From Candidatus Rokuibacteriota bacterium (GTDB taxonomy: Bacteria > Methylomirabilota > Methylomirabilia > Rokubacteriales > CSP1-6): DNA of 64,000 nt. This document shows, in pieces, positions 16,799 through 26,139 of this stretch. The notes below the pieces were generated by a model that saw only the letters and a program-made list of their open reading frames with translations, was not told the origin of the DNA and searched no databases. The translations under genes and the position numbers were made by a program. The stretch covers positions 1 through 64,000 of the forward strand of contig QHTB01000132.1 of NCBI GenBank assembly GCA_003220615.1, given 5' to 3'. Positions within the stretch are counted from its first letter, which is position 1; each line of letters begins with the position of its first letter.

Positions 16799-17674
16799 AT
16801 GATCCCAGCCGCCTTCGAGTATCACGCGCCGACGTCGATCATCGAGGCGAGCGCGCTGCTGGCGCGGCTCGGCGAGGACGCCAAGATTCTATCGGGCGGG
16901 CAGAGCCTCATCCCGTTGATGAAGCTCCGTCTGGCCAATCCGCATCACCTCGTTGACATCAACGGGATTCCCGGCCTGTCGTTCATCCGGGAAGCCGAGG
17001 GGTTCCTCCGCATCGGCGCGCTCACGCGCGAGTCGGATCTCGAGGAGTCGGAGCTGATCCGGACGCGGTATCCACTCATTCACGACACGTCGCAGGTGAT
17101 TGCCGATCCGGTCGTGAGGAACCTTGCCACCATCGGCGGCAATCTCGCTCACGCCGATCCCGCCAACGATCATCCCGCGGCGATGCTCGCCGCGGGCGCC
17201 GAGATCGTCGCGGCCGGCCGCGGGGGCGAGCGCCGGCTCCCGATCGAGTCGTTCTTCACCGGGCCGTTCGCGACGGCGCTCAAGGCCGACGAGATCCTCA
17301 CCGAGATCCGCGTGCCCGTTCCCACGGCTAGGAGCGCCGGCGCCTATCTCAAGGTGGAGCGCAAGGTCGGTGACTTCGCCACGGCCGCGGTCGCCGTTCA
17401 GATCACCCTCGCCGCCAACGACCTCTGCTCGCGGATCGGCATCGGGCTCACCAACGTGGGGCTGACGCCGATCAAAGCCGGGAAGGCGGAAGGCGCGCTG
17501 CGGGGCCAACGCCTCGACGACAAGGCGATCAAGGAAGCCGCCCGGCTGGCCGCCGACGCTGCTCAGCCCGCTGCCGATCTCCGCGGGCCCGTCGAGTACA
17601 AGAAGGATCTCGTGCGCGTCCTGACGGTCCGGGCGCTCCATCGAGCCCTGGAGCGGGCCGCTCGAGCACGTTGA
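16799..17674 (+). CDS. coxM: Form I CO dehydrogenase-type FAD-binding medium subunit
   Basis: A 291-residue FAD subunit of a molybdenum hydroxylase. The two FAD pyrophosphate motifs are [17 protein letters not shown] and [14 protein letters not shown]. The C-terminal CO_deh_flav domain ends with [19 protein letters not shown]. It passes electrons from the Fe-S subunit to the acceptor. The start ATG at 16799 has a GGAGGG site upstream; the longer open frame is not supported. It is first in an M-S-L gene order, the order typical of true aerobic CO dehydrogenases. Confidence 0.9.
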   Translation: MIPAAFEYHAPTSIIEASALLARLGEDAKILSGGQSLIPLMKLRLANPHHLVDINGIPGLSFIREAEGFLRIGALTRESDLEESELIRTRYPLIHDTSQVIADPVVRNLATIGGNLAHADPANDHPAAMLAAGAEIVAAGRGGERRLPIESFFTGPFATALKADEILTEIRVPVPTARSAGAYLKVERKVGDFATAAVAVQITLAANDLCSRIGIGLTNVGLTPIKAGKAEGALRGQRLDDKAIKEAARLAADAAQPAADLRGPVEYKKDLVRVLTVRALHRALERAARAR

Positions 17675-17687
17675 GGAGGTGGGCACG

Positions 17688-18161
17688 ATGCAGGTCCAGG
17701 TTTCCATCAACGGCGAGAAGCACCAGGCCGACGTCGAGCCGCGCCTCTTGCTCGTCCACCTGATCCGCGACGTTCTTCGCCTGACGGGAACGCATATCGG
17801 CTGTGACACGACCCACTGCGGAGCCTGCACCGTGCTCCTCGATGGCCGCGCCGTGAAGTCGTGCACGATGTTCGCGGTTCAGGCCCGCGGCAAAGAGATC
17901 ATGACGGTCGAAGGCCTCGAGCAGAACGGCCAATTGCATCCGCTCCAGGAAGGGTTCATGGCCGAGCACGGCTTGCAGTGCGGCTATTGCACCCCGGGGA
18001 TGCTCATGACCAGCTACGCGTTCCTCGGCAAGCACAAGGCGCCCAGCGACGACGACATTCGCCGCGCCATCTCCGGCAACCTGTGCCGGTGCACCGGCTA
18101 CGTGAACATCGTCAAGGCCGTGCAGCACGCCGCGGCCAAGATGCGTAGCCGTGCGAGCTGA
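17688..18161 (+). CDS. coxS: Form I CO dehydrogenase-type [2Fe-2S] small subunit
   Basis: A 157-residue iron-sulfur subunit with two [2Fe-2S] clusters. The N-terminal plant-ferredoxin cluster uses [13 protein letters not shown]...SC. The C-terminal alpha-helical cluster uses CGYCTPGM and CRCTGY. The ATG at 17688 lies 8 bases after GAGGAGG (17673-17679); a GTG at 17679 is a less likely start. It is the middle gene of the operon between the FAD and molybdenum subunits. Confidence 0.93.
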   Translation: MQVQVSINGEKHQADVEPRLLLVHLIRDVLRLTGTHIGCDTTHCGACTVLLDGRAVKSCTMFAVQARGKEIMTVEGLEQNGQLHPLQEGFMAEHGLQCGYCTPGMLMTSYAFLGKHKAPSDDDIRRAISGNLCRCTGYVNIVKAVQHAAAKMRSRAS

Positions 18162-18195
18162 ACCGGGTCCGCGCTGCCGCAGGCACGCGCCCGGC

Positions 18196-18211
18196 GAGGC
18201 GAGCGGTGAAA
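18196..18211 (+). repeat. Degenerate copy of the dispersed GAGGCGAGCGGTGAAA motif
   Basis: The sequence GAGGCGAGCGGTGAAA followed by C, where other copies have T, lies in the 69-base gap before the form I large-subunit gene. Here a separate ribosome site (GAGGGAGG, 18217-18224) and ATG (18231) follow, so this copy does not provide the start codon. Confidence 0.65.
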
Positions 18212-18230
18212 CGACCGAGGGAGGCAAGTG

Positions 18231-20540
18231 ATGGCGCTCAGAACCTCGCCCGAGGTCGGCGGGATGGGGCACTCGATCAAGCGGAAGGAAGATCCGCGCT
18301 TCATCCGTGGGAAGGGCACCTATGTCGACGACGTCGAGCTTCCAGGCATGCTGTACCTCGACATCGTCAGGAGCCCTCACGCCCACGCGAAGATCAAGAA
18401 GATCGACATCGCGAAGGCGATGGCCGTTCCCGGAGTGCTCGCCGTCATTACCGGTCAGGATCTCGCCAAGTACAACCTCCACTGGATGCCGACCCTCATG
18501 TCGGACACGCAGATGGTGCTGCCGGTGGAGAAGGTGATGTACCAGGCGCAGGAAGTGGCGGAGTACGAGCCACTGCCGGTGGTCGTCGATCCGAAGAAGG
18601 CGCTGTTGCCTGGTGCTCCGGTGCTGCGCACGGATAAGAAGGACAAGAAGGACAATCACATCTGGCACTGGGAGTGGGGCGACAAGGCGGCCACCGACCG
18701 CACCTTCGCCGAGGCCGGTGTCACCGTGAAGCAGGACATCTACATCCCACGTATCCACGTGTCCTCCATCGAGACCTGTGGCTGCGTGGCTCACTTCGAC
18801 AAGGTCAACGACAAGCTCACCGTGTGGATGACGACGCAGGCGCCCCACGCCATCCGCACGGTTTTCGCGCTGGTGGCCGGCCACGTCGGCCTCGCCGAGC
18901 ACAAGATCCGCATCATCTCGCCCGACATCGGTGGCGGCTTTGGCGGCAAGGTCCCGGTCTATCCCGGCTACGTGATCGCCGTCGCCGCCTCGGTCCTCAC
19001 CGGCAAGCCGGTGAAGTGGATCGAGGACCGGATGGAGAACCTCCAGGCCGACTCGTTCGCGCGCGATTACCACATTACGGCCGAGCTGGCGGCGAAGAAG
19101 GACGGCACGCTCACCGGGCTCAGGATCAAGACGCTCGCCGACCACGGCTATACCGATGCCGCCGCCAACCCGTCGAAGTTCCCGGCCGGTCTCTTCCACG
19201 TCTGCACGGGCTCGTACGATCTCAAGGCCGCCCACGTCGAGGTCGACGGCGTCTACACCAACAAGCCTCCGGGCGGCATCGCCTATCGCTGCTCGTTCCG
19301 CGTGACCGAAGCGGTGCACACGATCGAGCGCATGGTGGACTTGATGGCCCGCGAGCTCGGCATGGACGCCGCCGACTTCCGGATGAAGAACTTCATCAAG
19401 CCGGAGCAGTTCCCGTACAGATCGGCGCTCGGGTGGGAATACGACAGCGGCAACTACGGCGCGGCGCTCCAGAAGGCGATGGATCGCGTCGGCTACGCCG
19501 AGCTGAAGCGCGAGCAGGCCGAGAAGCGCAAGCGCGGCGAGCTGATGGGCATCGGCATCTCGAGCTTCACCGAGATCGTCGGCGCCGGGCCCTCGAAGCA
19601 CTTCGACATCCTCGGGCTCAAGATGTTCGATTCCTGCGAGATCCGCATCCACCCGACGGGCAAGGCGATCGCGCGCTTCGGGACGAAGTCGCAGGGCCAG
19701 GGCCACGAGACGACGTACGCTCAGATCCTGGCCGAGGAGCTCGGCATTCCCGCGAAAGACATCCAGGTCGAAGAGGGCGACACTGACACCGCGCCCTATG
19801 GCCTCGGCACCTACGCCAGCCGGTCGACTCCGGTGGCTGGCGCCGCCGCCGCAATGGCCGCGCGCAAGATCCAGGACAAGGCGCGGAAGATCGCGGCGCA
19901 TCTGCTCGAGGCCGCGCCCGAGGATCTGGTGTGGGAGCCCGGCAAGTTCTCGGTCAAGGGCGCGCCCGACACGTTCAAGACCATCCAGGACATCGCGTTC
20001 GCCGCGTACACGAACCATCCGCAGGGGATGGAAGCCGGGCTCGAGGCCGTGAGCTATTACGATCCGCCGAACCTGACCTATCCGTTCGGCAGCTACATCG
20101 CCGTCGTGGACATCGACAAGGGCACCGGTGAAGTGAAGATCCGGCGCTTCGTCGCCGTCGACGATTGCGGCAACATCATCAACCCCATGATCGTCGAGGG
20201 CCAGATTCACGGTGGGTTGACGATGGGACTGGCGCCCGCGCTGTACGAGGAGATCACCTACGACGAGATCGGCAACGTCCAGGGCGGCAGCTTCATCGAC
20301 TATCTCGTGCCCACCGCGGTGGAAACGCCGAACTGGGAGACCGACAAGACGTGCACGCCGTCGCCCCACCACCCGCTCGGCGCCAAGGGCGTCGGCGAGT
20401 CGGCGACGGTGGGCGCGCCTGTGGCCATCGCCAACGCCGTCGTAGACGCGCTGTGGCACCTGGGCGTTCGCCACGTCGACATCCCGATCACGCCACCGAA
20501 GGTGTGGCGACTGTTGCGCGACAAGGGTGTCGATGAGTGA
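18231..20540 (+). CDS. coxL: Form I CO dehydrogenase-type molybdenum large subunit (internal deletion)
   Basis: A 769-residue molybdenum-cytosine-dinucleotide subunit. The loop GGIAYRCSFRVTEA carries AYRCSFR, the AYxCSFR signature of form I CoxL whose Cys binds the Cu of the Mo-Cu centre. Other motifs are DIGGGFGGK (Moco), QGQGHETTYAQ and GAKGVGESATVG with the catalytic Glu. The protein is about 40 residues shorter than typical CoxL (~809). Near residue 110 the sequence jumps from YQAQEVA straight to EYEPLPVVVDP, omitting about 20 residues that normally connect these motifs. CO oxidation is likely by signature, but the deletion leaves activity uncertain. The start follows GAGGGAGG by 6 bases. 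Confidence 0.87.
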   Translation: MALRTSPEVGGMGHSIKRKEDPRFIRGKGTYVDDVELPGMLYLDIVRSPHAHAKIKKIDIAKAMAVPGVLAVITGQDLAKYNLHWMPTLMSDTQMVLPVEKVMYQAQEVAEYEPLPVVVDPKKALLPGAPVLRTDKKDKKDNHIWHWEWGDKAATDRTFAEAGVTVKQDIYIPRIHVSSIETCGCVAHFDKVNDKLTVWMTTQAPHAIRTVFALVAGHVGLAEHKIRIISPDIGGGFGGKVPVYPGYVIAVAASVLTGKPVKWIEDRMENLQADSFARDYHITAELAAKKDGTLTGLRIKTLADHGYTDAAANPSKFPAGLFHVCTGSYDLKAAHVEVDGVYTNKPPGGIAYRCSFRVTEAVHTIERMVDLMARELGMDAADFRMKNFIKPEQFPYRSALGWEYDSGNYGAALQKAMDRVGYAELKREQAEKRKRGELMGIGISSFTEIVGAGPSKHFDILGLKMFDSCEIRIHPTGKAIARFGTKSQGQGHETTYAQILAEELGIPAKDIQVEEGDTDTAPYGLGTYASRSTPVAGAAAAMAARKIQDKARKIAAHLLEAAPEDLVWEPGKFSVKGAPDTFKTIQDIAFAAYTNHPQGMEAGLEAVSYYDPPNLTYPFGSYIAVVDIDKGTGEVKIRRFVAVDDCGNIINPMIVEGQIHGGLTMGLAPALYEEITYDEIGNVQGGSFIDYLVPTAVETPNWETDKTCTPSPHHPLGAKGVGESATVGAPVAIANAVVDALWHLGVRHVDIPITPPKVWRLLRDKGVDE

Positions 20541-21426
20541 CGATCTCCTCGCGCTCGCCGCGGATCTGCAACGTCGGGGCGAGCCGTTCGCCCTCGCCAC
20601 GGTCGTTCGCTGCGAGCGACCGACATCGGCCAAGCCAGGCGCCAAGGCGCTGATCCGCGACGACGGTACCGTTTCGGGATGGGTGGGGGGCGCCTGCGCC
20701 GAGCCCACCGTCGTGCGCGAGGCGATGAACGCGCTCCGCGACGGCCGGCCGCGGCTGCTCGGGCTGGTGGGCGAGGGCGGTCGGGGCCCGTCGCGGACCG
20801 AGGGGATCGTCGAGTACCCGATGACGTGCCACAGTGGAGGCACGCTGGAAATCTACGTCGAGCCCTATCTGCCGAAGCCGCTGCTCGTGCTCGTGGGTCA
20901 CGGCCCGGTGATCGACGCGCTGTCGACGCTCGGGCGTGGCGCAGACTACGCCGTCGTCGTGACCACCGGAGGACCCGCGGAGCTCGGACAGCTTCGCCTG
21001 ACGCCGCGGGCCTCGGTCGTCGTCGCGACGCACGCAGACACCGACGAGGACGTGCTGACGCACGTTCTGACCACGGACGCCGGGTACGTGAGCCTGGTGG
21101 CCAGCCGCCGCCGCGCGGCCGTGATCGTCGATCGCTTGAAGGAGCGCGGCGTCGCGAGCGACCGCCTGGGACAGCTGAAGGCCCCGGCCGGGATCGACAT
21201 CGGCGCCACCGAGCCAGCCGAGATCGCCGTGAGCATCCTCGCCGAGATCATCCAGCATCATCGCAGCGGCAAGCCCGAACCGGCGACTGCTGATTCGATG
21301 GAGGCGACCGACCCGATCTGCGGGATGGTCGTCGACGTGGCCAGCGCGAGGTATCGCTCCCAGATCGGCGATCGGACCGTGTACTTCTGCTGTCGCGCCT
21401 GCAAAGAGACGTTCGACCGGCGATGA
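20533..21426 (+). CDS. XdhC-family molybdenum hydroxylase maturation protein fused to a YHS domain
   Basis: A 297-residue protein. Residues 1-250 are XdhC/CoxI-like: WVGGACAEPTVVREA, TCHSGGTLEIYVEP and a Rossmann-type second half ending GATEPAEIAVSILAEI. XdhC proteins bind molybdenum cofactor and help insert its sulfido form. The last 40 residues are a YHS domain (DPICGMVVD...YFCCRACKETF), a small metal-binding module. The ATG at 20533 overlaps the coxL stop; the GTG at 20527 is an alternative. It is co-transcribed with the form I operon and the MobA-like gene that follows. Confidence 0.88.
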   Translation: MSDDLLALAADLQRRGEPFALATVVRCERPTSAKPGAKALIRDDGTVSGWVGGACAEPTVVREAMNALRDGRPRLLGLVGEGGRGPSRTEGIVEYPMTCHSGGTLEIYVEPYLPKPLLVLVGHGPVIDALSTLGRGADYAVVVTTGGPAELGQLRLTPRASVVVATHADTDEDVLTHVLTTDAGYVSLVASRRRAAVIVDRLKERGVASDRLGQLKAPAGIDIGATEPAEIAVSILAEIIQHHRSGKPEPATADSMEATDPICGMVVDVASARYRSQIGDRTVYFCCRACKETFDRR

Positions 21427-22022
21427 GGAGGCCGTTCGTGTGCGGCCTCGTCCTCGCGGCCGGCGCCTCGACTCGTCTCGGCCAACCCAAGCAGCTCCTC
21501 CCGCTCGGCCCCACCACGCTGCTGGGCGCCGTCGTCGGCCACGCCTCGGCGGCGACCGCCCTCGATCAGGTCGTCGTCGTCATCGGTGGCGCGGCCGCCG
21601 AGGTCCGGGAGCGCGTCAATTTCGGCTCCGCGACGGTCGTCGAAAACCCGGAGTTCGGCGACGGCTGCGCCTCGTCCTATCGCACGGGGATCGCCGCGCT
21701 CGATCCGCGCGCGGAGGCTGTGGCGGTGCTGCTGGGTGATCAACCGGACGTGACGGGCAGCGTGATCGACGAGGTCGTGGCCGAGTGGCGGCGCGCCCCG
21801 GCGCCGATCGTGCTGGCGTCCTATCGCGGGAGAGAGGGACACCCGCTTGTCTTCTCCCGCACGCTCTTCGAGGTGCTCGTCGGGCTCCGCGGCGACAAGG
21901 CGGCCTGGAAAATCGTCGACCGGCACCGCGATCAGGTGCGTCCGGTGGAGCTCGACCAGCCCCATCCGCGTGACGTCAATACCTGGGCCGAGTACGTCAG
22001 CCTTCGATCCGTTCCCCGTTGA
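21423..22022 (+). CDS. MobA-like NTP transferase (Moco cytidylyltransferase type)
   Basis: A 199-residue nucleotidyltransferase. The N-terminal [22 protein letters not shown] is the NTP-binding signature. LLGDQPDV holds the metal-binding Asp and [12 protein letters not shown] the substrate loop. MocA-type enzymes add CMP to molybdopterin, giving the MCD cofactor used by CO-dehydrogenase-family enzymes. The ATG overlaps the stop of the XdhC-YHS gene. Its position between two cox-type operons supports this role. Confidence 0.88.
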   Translation: MRRPFVCGLVLAAGASTRLGQPKQLLPLGPTTLLGAVVGHASAATALDQVVVVIGGAAAEVRERVNFGSATVVENPEFGDGCASSYRTGIAALDPRAEAVAVLLGDQPDVTGSVIDEVVAEWRRAPAPIVLASYRGREGHPLVFSRTLFEVLVGLRGDKAAWKIVDRHRDQVRPVELDQPHPRDVNTWAEYVSLRSVPR

Positions 22023-22101
22023 CAGAGCCAGGGGCGCGGCTTACCCTCTGTCGCGCCAAGACGCCGTCGGACTCAAACCGCTAAATCCCGGAGGACGCGC
22101 C

Positions 22102-22578
<477 letters not shown>

Positions 22579-22587
22579 AGAAACGCC

Positions 22588-24987
22588 ATGGCACCCGCCA
22601 CTGCAGAGCGGCTGTTCGGCAAGTCGATCAAGCGGCGCGAGGATCCACGCTTCATCACGGGGCGCGGCAGCTACGTCGATGACCTGAAGATTCCCGGCAT
22701 GACGTACGCCGCGTTCGTGCGCAGCCCTCATGCTCACGCGCGCATTCGACGGATCGACACGGCGGCCGCCAAGGCGCATCCCGGGGTCGTAGCCGTCTTC
22801 ACCGGCAGCGACATGAAGGGCGTCAACTCGCTCCCGTGTGGCTGGGACCTGCGCAAGGCCAAGAACGTCCCCGGCGTCGTCCAGGATCTGGCGATGGTGC
22901 CCCACATGCCGCTGACGTCGGACGTGGCCCGCCACGTGGGTGATCCGGTCGCGGTCGTGATCGCCGACAGCCAGGACGCAGCGACGGATGCCGCGGAGAA
23001 GGTGCGCGTCGACTGGGAGCCACTGCCGTCGGTAACGGCGACCGAGAAGGCGTCCGCGAGCGGCGCCGCGGCGATTCATGCCGACGCGCCCGGCAACGTC
23101 GCCTTCAAGTGGGCGCTGGGCGATGCTGCGGCGACGGACGCTGCCTTCAAGAACGCTGCCGTGACCGTGAAGAAGCGCATCGTCAACCAGCGTCTGGTCG
23201 CCAACGCGATGGAGCCGCGCGCCTGCGTGGCCCGCTTCGATCCGGCCACCGGCGAGCTGACGCTCTGGGTCACGTCCCAGAATCCGCACGTGCACCGGCT
23301 CCTGATGTGCGCCTTCGTCCTCGGCATTCCCGAGCACAAGGTGCGGGTGATCGCGCCCGACGTCGGCGGCGGCTTCGGCTCGAAGATCTTCCTCTACAAC
23401 GAGGAGGTCGTGTGCTCGTGGGCGTCGCGCCAGCTCCAGCGGCCGATCCGCTGGACGGCCAGCCGCCGCGAGGCGTATCAGACCGACGCCCATGGGCGCG
23501 ATCACGTGACCGACGCCGAGCTGGCGCTGTCGAGGGACGGCAAGATCCTCGGGCTGCGCGTGAAGACCGTGGCCAACCTCGGAGCCTATCTCTCGACGTT
23601 CGCTCCGGCCGTTCCTACGTTTCTCTACGGCACGCTGCTCAACGGCGTCTACACGATCGGCGCCATCCACGTCGAGGTGACCGGCGTCTTCACCAACACG
23701 ACGGCGGTCGACGCGTATCGCGGTGCCGGACGGCCGGAAGCCTGCTACGTCGTCGAGCGGATGGTCGACGCGGGCGCCCGCGCGCTCAACATGGACGTGG
23801 CCGATCTCCGCCGGAAGAACTTCATCCCGAAGTTCGCCGGCGCGTTCCAGACCCTCGTCGCCGTGACGTACGACAGCGGCAACTACGCGGCGGCCCTCGA
23901 CAAGCTGCTGCAGATCTTCGACTACAAGAAGTTCAGGGCCGAGCAGGCGGAGGCGCGCAAGCAGGGCAAGCTCCTCGGCGTCGGCTTCTCGACCTACATC
24001 GAGGCGTGCTCGATCGCGCCGTCCAAAGTCGTCGGCGCTCTCGGGGCCGGGGCGGGGCTCTACGAGTCGGGCAAGGTGCGCGTCCATCCGACCGGGATGG
24101 TCACGGTCTACACCGGATCGCACTCCCACGGCCAGGGCCACGAGACCACGTTCGCTCAGCTCGTGGCTGACGACCTCGGGATTCCGATGGAGCAAATCGA
24201 GATCGTCCACGGCGACACCGGGTCGATTCCGTTCGGCATGGGCACGTACGGGAGCCGCTCGGCCTCGGTCGGCGGGACCGCCATCCAGATGTCGCTCGAC
24301 AAGATCAAGGAGAAGGGCAAGCGGATCGCCGCCCACCTGCTGGAGGCTTCGCCCAAAGACATGGAGTACGCCAACGGGCAGTTCCAGGTGAAGGGCGTGC
24401 CGAGCAAGGCGGTGCCGTTCGGCGCCGTGGCGCTCACCGCGTACATCCCTCACAACTATCCCGAAGGGCTCGAGCCCGGGCTCGAGGAGACGAGCTTCTA
24501 CGATCCCTCGAACTTCTGCTTCCCGTTCGGCGCTCACGCCTGCGTCGTCGAAGTCGATGCCGACACGGGCAAGGTGAAGCTGCTGCGCTACGTCGCAGTC
24601 GACGACGTCGGTAACGTGATCAATCCGATGATCGTGGACGGCATGGTGCACGGCGGGATCGCCCAGGGCGTCGGCCAGGCCCTTTGGGAGGGCGCGGTCT
24701 ACGACGGCGACTCCGGGCAGCTCGTGACGGGCAGCATGATGGACTATGCGATGCCCAAGGCCGACATGCTCCCGAACTACGAGACGGACCGCACGGTGAC
24801 GCCGACGCCCGTGAACCCGCTGGGCGTCAAGGGCGCGGGCGAGACGGGCACGATCGCGGCGACGCCCGCCGTCGTCAACGCGGTGGTCGATGCGCTCGCC
24901 CCGTTCGGCGTCGATCACATCGAGACGATGCCGCTGACAGCCGAGCGCGTGTGGAAGACGATCCAGGCCGCCAAGGCCAGGCGATAG
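22588..24987 (+). CDS. Form II CoxL-like molybdenum hydroxylase large subunit
   Basis: A 799-residue molybdopterin-binding subunit. The active-site loop reads VDAYRGAGRPEACYVVERMVD, the AYRGAGR signature of form II CoxL-like enzymes, which lack the Cu-binding Cys. DVGGGFGSK, HGQGHETTFAQL and GVKGAGETGTI with the catalytic Glu are present. Unlike the form I copy it keeps the region HVGDPVAVVIADSQDAATDAAEKV before the WEPLPSV segment. The physiological substrate of form II enzymes is not established; aldehydes or N-heterocycles are possible. Confidence 0.9.
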   Translation: MAPATAERLFGKSIKRREDPRFITGRGSYVDDLKIPGMTYAAFVRSPHAHARIRRIDTAAAKAHPGVVAVFTGSDMKGVNSLPCGWDLRKAKNVPGVVQDLAMVPHMPLTSDVARHVGDPVAVVIADSQDAATDAAEKVRVDWEPLPSVTATEKASASGAAAIHADAPGNVAFKWALGDAAATDAAFKNAAVTVKKRIVNQRLVANAMEPRACVARFDPATGELTLWVTSQNPHVHRLLMCAFVLGIPEHKVRVIAPDVGGGFGSKIFLYNEEVVCSWASRQLQRPIRWTASRREAYQTDAHGRDHVTDAELALSRDGKILGLRVKTVANLGAYLSTFAPAVPTFLYGTLLNGVYTIGAIHVEVTGVFTNTTAVDAYRGAGRPEACYVVERMVDAGARALNMDVADLRRKNFIPKFAGAFQTLVAVTYDSGNYAAALDKLLQIFDYKKFRAEQAEARKQGKLLGVGFSTYIEACSIAPSKVVGALGAGAGLYESGKVRVHPTGMVTVYTGSHSHGQGHETTFAQLVADDLGIPMEQIEIVHGDTGSIPFGMGTYGSRSASVGGTAIQMSLDKIKEKGKRIAAHLLEASPKDMEYANGQFQVKGVPSKAVPFGAVALTAYIPHNYPEGLEPGLEETSFYDPSNFCFPFGAHACVVEVDADTGKVKLLRYVAVDDVGNVINPMIVDGMVHGGIAQGVGQALWEGAVYDGDSGQLVTGSMMDYAMPKADMLPNYETDRTVTPTPVNPLGVKGAGETGTIAATPAVVNAVVDALAPFGVDHIETMPLTAERVWKTIQAAKARR

Positions 24988-24996
24988 GAGACGACC

Positions 24997-25869
24997 ATGT
25001 ACCCTGCCGCATTCGAATATCACTCCCCGACCAGCGTACGCGACGCCCTCGGGCTGCTCGGTCGTCTCGGTGACGACGCCAAGCTCCTGGCCGGAGGCCA
25101 CAGCTTGATCCCGATGATGAAGCTCCGGCTGGCCCAGCCGAAGCACGTGATCGACCTCCGCAAAGTGCCCGGGCTCACCGGGATCAAAGAGGACGGCGGC
25201 ACCATCGTCATCGGCGGCATGACGACCCACTGGCAGATGGAATCGTCGTCGCTGCTCAAGTCGAAGTGCCCGATCCTGGCCGAGACGGCCGCCATGATCG
25301 GTGATCCGGCGGTCCGGAACCTCGGAACGATCGGAGGCTCGCTGGCTCACGCCGACCCCGCCGCCGACCAGCCCGCGACCGTTCTCGCGCTCGGCGTCGA
25401 GTTCGTCTGCGAGGGGCCGAAAGGCCGGCGGACCGTGAAGGTCGACGACTGGTTCAAGGGCCTGATGTCCACCGCCGTCGGCGAGGACGAGATCCTCGTC
25501 GAGATGCGCGTGCCCGCGTGGCCGGCGGGCAGCGGCGGCGCCTACCTGAAGTTCCCGCACCCCGCCTCGCGCTTCGCTGTCGTCGGCGTCGCCGCGATGG
25601 TGACGCTCGACAAGGAAGGCAAGTGCACGAAGGCGAGCGTGGGAATCACGGGCGCCGGCACGAAGGCGATACGCGCCAAGGGCGTCGAGGCCGGGCTCGT
25701 CGGCAAGAAGCTCGATGCGGCGACGATCGAGGCGGCGGCCCAGAAGGCCGCCGAAGGCATCGACGTCCAGGCCGACCTTCAGGGATCGGTCGAGTACAAG
25801 TCGCACCTCTGCCGCGTCTTCGCGAAGCGCGCGATCACGGAGGCTGTCAAGCGCGCGGGCGGCAAGTAA
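24997..25869 (+). CDS. Form II molybdenum hydroxylase FAD-binding medium subunit
   Basis: A 290-residue FAD subunit that closes the S-L-M operon. The FAD motifs are KLLAGGHSLIPMMKLRLA and TIGGSLAHADPAAD. The C-terminal flavin-domain tail GSVEYKSHLCRVFAKRAI matches the family. It is a paralogue of the form I medium subunit and begins 9 bases after the large-subunit stop. The transcript appears to end in the 270-base gap downstream, where it meets the convergent P450 gene. Confidence 0.9.
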   Translation: MYPAAFEYHSPTSVRDALGLLGRLGDDAKLLAGGHSLIPMMKLRLAQPKHVIDLRKVPGLTGIKEDGGTIVIGGMTTHWQMESSSLLKSKCPILAETAAMIGDPAVRNLGTIGGSLAHADPAADQPATVLALGVEFVCEGPKGRRTVKVDDWFKGLMSTAVGEDEILVEMRVPAWPAGSGGAYLKFPHPASRFAVVGVAAMVTLDKEGKCTKASVGITGAGTKAIRAKGVEAGLVGKKLDAATIEAAAQKAAEGIDVQADLQGSVEYKSHLCRVFAKRAITEAVKRAGGK

Positions 25870-26139
25870 GAGTTCGGTCGGGGCACGGGGGCGTATTTCC
25901 GGACCACGTGCGCGGCGGCGAGGTACGAGAACCCCGCCCGTCCCCGGGCCGCATCATTCTTCGCCGCGCGCGCGTGTCTTCAACGATCGCCATCCCTCAG
26001 CAATGCGAGAGCGAAGCAGATCCTCACGCGCCCAACATTTTCGCGCGCGCTTTATAGACTGACACCGCGCGCTTGAGCTGCGGCAGTCGGATGCTCGTGC
26101 GGGCTCTCCGGTACGCCAGATCCCCTGATGCGAGGTAGC
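25870..26139. other. 270-bp gap between convergent genes
   Basis: The gap separates the plus-strand form II operon from the minus-strand P450. GC-rich inverted segments (for example around CCCCGGG at 25947-25953) could form a terminator, but no hairpin with a T-tract was found. A possible 42-codon minus-strand frame ends at 26024; it has no recognisable feature. Confidence 0.5.
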
